Below, piece by piece: positions 14,368-16,979 of a stretch of 16,979 nucleotides of DNA. This stretch comes from CAYFQH01 sp964345215 (lineage in GTDB: Bacteria; Bacillota; Clostridia; Christensenellales; Aristaeellaceae): NCBI GenBank assembly GCA_964345215.1, contig CAYFQH010000043.1:1-16979 (forward strand), written 5' to 3'. Numbering within the stretch: the first letter of the stretch is position 1; each line of letters opens with the position of its first letter. A program made the translations under genes and the position numbers. A model generated the notes under the pieces. The model ran no database searches. It saw only the letters and a list, made by a program, of their open reading frames with translations, and was not told where the DNA came from.

Positions 14368-14394
14368 AATACGTCCTCCTTTATTTTTATGTTG

Positions 14395-14421
14395 TTAGCA
14401 CTCAGCAACTGCGAGTGCTAA
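14395..14421 (-). promoter_or_regulatory. CIRCE operator (HrcA binding site)
   Basis: TTAGCACTC, nine bases, GAGTGCTAA: an exact match to the CIRCE consensus. It lies between the predicted transcription start and the groES ribosome site. Confidence 0.98.
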
Positions 14422-14433
14422 CACTTCATTGGT

Positions 14434-14462
14434 AGTGTACGCTATTTTGCTTAAAAAGGCAA
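14434..14462 (-). promoter_or_regulatory. Sigma-A promoter of groESL
   Basis: On the minus strand TTGCCT (14457-14462), 17 bp, TACACT (14434-14439). CIRCE begins about 13 bp downstream, so bound HrcA would block RNA polymerase clearance. Confidence 0.8.
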
Positions 14463-14538
14463 GCCTTTCCTTTGACTTTTTTCCATTATTCACACTTTTT
14501 TCATTTTTGGCCCGCCACGGACTCCATTGGTTTTTCTA

Positions 14539-14547
14539 TGATATAAT
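14539..14547 (+). promoter_or_regulatory. Extended -10 promoter of mutY
   Basis: TGA-TATAAT, a perfect extended -10. No good -35 exists at 16-18 bp. The start would fall near 14554, leaving a leader of about 25 bases before the mutY start. Confidence 0.65.
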
Positions 14548-14578
14548 GAAAGAGTGATAATCATATGAAAAAGGACTG

Positions 14579-15643
14579 TTGGTAATCGAAAACTCTTTTG
14601 CGTTTGCTTTATTAAACTGGTATAAAACCCACCAGCGTACCCTCCCCTGGCGCATTAGCAAAAACCCGTATCATATTTGGGTGTCTGAAATTATGCTGCA
14701 GCAAACCCGGGTAGATACGGTTATTCCCTACTATAACCATTTTTTGGCCGCCTTGCCGGATGTCGCCTCCCTGGCAGCCGTTCAAGAGGAGACCTTGCTT
14801 AAATTATGGGAAGGCCTTGGCTATTATTCACGGGTACGCAACATGCAAAAGGCTGCCAAAATACTAATGAAGGACTACGGCGGCCAGATGCCCCCTTCGT
14901 TTTCTCAGCTGCAAAAACTGCCCGGCATTGGGCCCTATACAGCCGGTGCCATTGCCAGCATCGCTTTCGCCCTTCCGGTGCCGGCAGTAGACGGCAATGT
15001 ATTGCGGGTGTTTAGCAGGCTTTATGAAATTGAAGAGGACATTTCCTTTGCCTCAACCAAAAAAACAGTATTTGAGCTGGTTGCGCAAAACATCAGCACC
15101 GATAATCCAGGAGATTTTAATCAGGCCTTGATGGATCTTGGCTCAACCCTTTGCACCCCTATTTCCCCTAAGTGTCATGCCTGCCCTCTAAGGGATCTTT
15201 GCCAAGGCTTCCTGTCTGCTTCTCAAGAGCGCTACCCTATAAAGCTGCCCAAGCCTGCCCCTCGGCTGGTTCCCGTAACCCTTGGCCTTTTTTTTGACGA
15301 AGAGAAAGTCCTTGTTCAAAAGCGGAGTGAAAATTTGTTAAAAGGCCTGTGGGTTTTCCCTCTGGTAGAAGGGGATGACAGCCAAGAGGTTCTGATTGAA
15401 AGTCGCACACCCGCTATATGCCCGGAGGAATATGAAGCCCTAGGACTCCTTGGCCAAGCCAGGCATGTTTTCACCCACAAAATTTGGGAAATGAACATCT
15501 ACGGTTTTAGAATAACAAAGCCTTCGCCTAGTTTTGAAGGCAGCTGGGTTTCCTTAGCCGAATTGTATAGACTGCCCATGCCAACAGCTGTGAAAAAGGC
15601 AAAGGAGCTGGCGAAAGGGTATTTAACCAACCAGCGCGCTTAA
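14579..15643 (+). CDS. mutY: Adenine DNA glycosylase MutY
   Basis: 354 residues. It removes adenine mispaired with 8-oxoguanine. Seen: the TLPWR start region, catalytic Glu in SEIMLQQTRVDTV, helix-hairpin-helix LPGIGPYTAGAI with catalytic Asp in VDGNVLRVFSRL, the [4Fe-4S] loop C-x6-C-x2-C-x5-C (CTPISPKCHACPLRDLC), and a C-terminal Nudix-like domain (PRLVPVTLGLFF to about 340) that reads 8-oxoguanine. The start is TTG 14579: an in-frame stop lies at 14558 and no ATG occurs before the catalytic region. AAGGA is only three bases upstream, a short spacing. A six-codon ATG frame (14565-14585) overlaps the start. Divergent from groESL, monocistronic, ended by a hairpin at 15805-15834. Confidence 0.95.
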   Translation: MVIENSFAFALLNWYKTHQRTLPWRISKNPYHIWVSEIMLQQTRVDTVIPYYNHFLAALPDVASLAAVQEETLLKLWEGLGYYSRVRNMQKAAKILMKDYGGQMPPSFSQLQKLPGIGPYTAGAIASIAFALPVPAVDGNVLRVFSRLYEIEEDISFASTKKTVFELVAQNISTDNPGDFNQALMDLGSTLCTPISPKCHACPLRDLCQGFLSASQERYPIKLPKPAPRLVPVTLGLFFDEEKVLVQKRSENLLKGLWVFPLVEGDDSQEVLIESRTPAICPEEYEALGLLGQARHVFTHKIWEMNIYGFRITKPSPSFEGSWVSLAELYRLPMPTAVKKAKELAKGYLTNQRA

Positions 15644-15946
15644 CAAAGCCTTATTACCACCTAGAAACCGATTTGCATTTGTCTTATAAAAATCACTTTT
15701 AATATGTATGCTTTTATAAAAATGAATTGACCTGCATCCTGCAACTTCTTCTCAAAGGAAAATGGCCCTTTCTCCCTTTGTTTCTTGGCCATTCATAAGG
15801 CGGCAAAACCCAGCAACGTATATTGCTGGGTTTTATAAATAGATAGCCTTATTAAAAGCCCTCAAACCATGATACTATAAGGCAGCCATTCCACAAAGGG
15901 AATTTTCCTTTATTAGCCGGTCAGCTCCTTGCTTCTACTTTCCCCT
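15644..15946. other. Intergenic stretch between convergent mutY and thioesterase genes
   Basis: No coding potential found. It holds a terminator (15805-15834), a 7-bp inverted repeat AATGGCC/GGCCATT (15761-15767 with 15787-15793) without a T-tract, and a 10-bp direct repeat TTATAAAAAT at 15684 and 15714. Confidence 0.7.
15805..15834. terminator. Terminator between mutY and the thioesterase gene
   Basis: A perfect 12-bp stem, AAAACCCAGCAA with TTGCTGGGTTTT, loop CGTATA. It is symmetrical, with T4 at the end on either strand, so it may serve both converging genes. Confidence 0.8.
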
Positions 15947-16699
15947 TTAGGCACGTCTTTCTCTTTCATTTCGAGGACGTAATAAAGCACTGACTTCGAA
16001 GTGTTTTGTTTGATCATTGATGCCGGTAAGGCTCCGCTCATTCCCTTGTTTACGCAGTTCCAAGGTTACTCTTTCTTCAGGTCGAATTTCCGCATCATAA
16101 TTAATACAAAAAAAATCCATTACCTGGTTCTTTAACTCCTGGGTCCCTAGCATATTACAAAACCAGCTCATGTACCTGGTGTTGTTCACATGAAAATTTA
16201 CATCAATATCCTCATAAAGAGGCTGATAATCTACAGTTTTTTTGTGTTCATCCCCAAGGATTTTAGTAGGCGAAGGCAGCCCCATAGGTGCCACTATATC
16301 CCTGTTATCGGGCATGAGGGCAGCAATATCACCGGGAGGAACCATTTTACGGCTGTTGATATCAAGCAAGGCCCAAATGGTTGATGCCCTGCCTAAAGCC
16401 TCCCCTTGGGACGTTAAAAACTCAAAGTAGCGGGGAAAGAACCAGCGGCGAATTTCCTTTGGAAAGGTGCTGACAATCACCTCTTCCTCCGCCACAGGGT
16501 AGCGCTTCATTTGTACTTCAATGCGGGTAATAACCCAAACGATGTTTTTTTCCATCATAGTATCTCTGCCGCAATGAAGCAGCATGGAATGGGCACCAGC
16601 TATTTCCTGCATGGTTTCTAAAATCGCACTAGGCCGCCAACAACCTGAAAAATCACAGGCAGAATAGGGCAGCTGGATTTTCCACTCAAGTTTTTTCAT
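15947..16699 (-). CDS. Acyl-ACP thioesterase (FatA/FatB-like)
   Basis: 250 residues, typical of bacterial acyl-ACP thioesterases. It should release free fatty acids from acyl carrier protein. Two hot-dog domains are expected: the first contains ILETMQEIAGAHSM and the ITRIEVQMKRYP strand; the second starts near 155 and contains the family signature DIDVNFHVNNTRYMSW (164-179), with the Asp/Asn-His active-site pattern including His170, followed by INYDAEIRPEE. ATG 16699 has GGAGGGG close upstream. It stands alone with a good promoter. A medium-chain or signalling role cannot be told from sequence. The very basic tail (RPRNERERRA) is unremarkable. Confidence 0.92.
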   Translation of the reverse strand: MKKLEWKIQLPYSACDFSGCWRPSAILETMQEIAGAHSMLLHCGRDTMMEKNIVWVITRIEVQMKRYPVAEEEVIVSTFPKEIRRWFFPRYFEFLTSQGEALGRASTIWALLDINSRKMVPPGDIAALMPDNRDIVAPMGLPSPTKILGDEHKKTVDYQPLYEDIDVNFHVNNTRYMSWFCNMLGTQELKNQVMDFFCINYDAEIRPEERVTLELRKQGNERSLTGINDQTKHFEVSALLRPRNERERRA

Positions 16700-16725
16700 T
16701 TTACCCCTCCTTGTTTTCCCCTGTT

Positions 16726-16754
16726 ATTATAGCCCTTTGCCCATTTTTTGTCTA
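16726..16754 (-). promoter_or_regulatory. Sigma-A promoter of the thioesterase gene
   Basis: On the minus strand TAGACA (16749-16754), 17 bp, TATAAT (16726-16731). The leader to ATG 16699 is about 20 bases and contains GGAGGGG. Confidence 0.82.
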
Positions 16755-16894
16755 TTTATTTGCTAGCATGTAAAGCAAAAGTATGTATAAAAGGCAATAC
16801 AGCGGCTCCTGATCCTCTTTTAAAGTTAAGCCGGCTGCAGCTGCTCTCCTGCCAGTTTTATCTACAAGTGTAAAATATAAAATGATCCGCTATT

Positions 16895-16920
16895 GGACCA
16901 CAACCTTCAGTGGTCCTTTT
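16895..16920 (+). terminator. Possible small terminator hairpin without a visible gene
   Basis: GGACCAC (16895-16901) pairs with GTGGTCC (16910-16916), loop of eight, followed by TTTT on the plus strand only. No plus-strand gene precedes it after the mutY terminator. Confidence 0.45.
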
Positions 16921-16932
16921 CAAAGATGAATC

Positions 16933-16960
16933 AAAGCCGCCGGAAAAATCCGGCGGCTTT
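16933..16960. terminator. Strong GC-rich hairpin, probable terminator
   Basis: A perfect 12-bp stem, AAAGCCGCCGGA with TCCGGCGGCTTT, four-base loop. It is followed by ATTTG on plus and GATTCATCTTTG on minus. It most likely ends a minus-strand gene lying beyond the right edge, but the direction is unsure. Confidence 0.65.
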
Positions 16961-16979
16961 ATTTGCTACAAAAAAATTA

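Noticed and set aside
15684..15723. Direct repeat TTATAAAAAT as a mobile-element footprint
   Set aside because: It is only 10 bp of AT-rich sequence without inverted ends or a transposase.
16861..16920. T-box or other riboswitch before a gene to the right
   Set aside because: There is a single short hairpin, no T-box consensus or competing antiterminator could be found, and no gene follows in the window.
1..16979. CRISPR array, tRNA, rRNA, insertion sequence or prophage
   Set aside because: No regularly spaced repeats, cloverleaf-like patterns, transposase or phage genes were found; the only sizeable repeats are protein-domain repeats in the FMN gene.

Overview
The window reads as chromosomal DNA of an anaerobic, low-to-mid GC Gram-positive bacterium of the Clostridia (Peptococcaceae-like). 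The pointers are a multi-subunit NAD(P)-linked [FeFe] hydrogenase, strong AGGAGG ribosome binding sites, sigma-A type promoters, a CIRCE/HrcA-controlled groESL operon, and DRTGG and DUF6062-like proteins typical of Clostridia. No phage, transposon, plasmid, CRISPR array, rRNA or tRNA was seen. The species is not identifiable by eye.

Layout. (1) 1-1307, minus: 5' part of a membrane-anchored protein with at least three tandem FMN-binding domains, running off the left edge, with its own promoter. (2) 1513-8603, minus: a nine-gene cluster. The five distal genes are a NuoE-like subunit (hndA), a GHKL ATPase, a small 2Fe-2S protein (hndB), a NuoF-like flavoprotein (hndC) and the catalytic [FeFe] hydrogenase (hndD/hydA). 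The four proximal genes look like signalling or regulatory parts: DRTGG protein, RsbW-like ATPase, second DRTGG protein, PHP phosphoesterase. A perfect 13-bp terminator follows hndD. (3) 8684-9981: a plus-strand DUF6062-like cysteine/histidine protein that converges on a minus-strand dCMP deaminase, their stop codons sharing TTAA. (4) 10226-12262, plus: a tightly packed radC - ydcF-like - rsmG operon closed by a bulged, probably bidirectional terminator. (5) 12394-14462, minus: groES-groEL with a sigma-A promoter and a perfect CIRCE operator. (6) 14539-15643, plus: mutY, divergent from groESL. (7) 15947-16754, minus: acyl-ACP thioesterase with a good promoter. Two hairpins lie near the right edge.

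How it works together. The Hnd-type enzyme should couple H2 and NAD(P)H and, by analogy with characterised members of its class, ferredoxin through flavin-based electron bifurcation. The upstream ATPase/DRTGG/PHP genes are consistently co-directional with it and two of their junctions are coupled, so a role in sensing energy or redox state and tuning the hydrogenase is a reasonable inference, but nothing in the sequence proves it. The FMN-repeat protein next door could carry electrons at the membrane surface. The remaining genes are ordinary housekeeping functions.

The best candidates for something poorly described are the DRTGG-ATPase-DRTGG-PHP-ATPase module wired to the hydrogenase, the multi-FMN repeat protein, and the back-to-back promoters at 8638-8690 whose -10 elements occupy the same base pairs.
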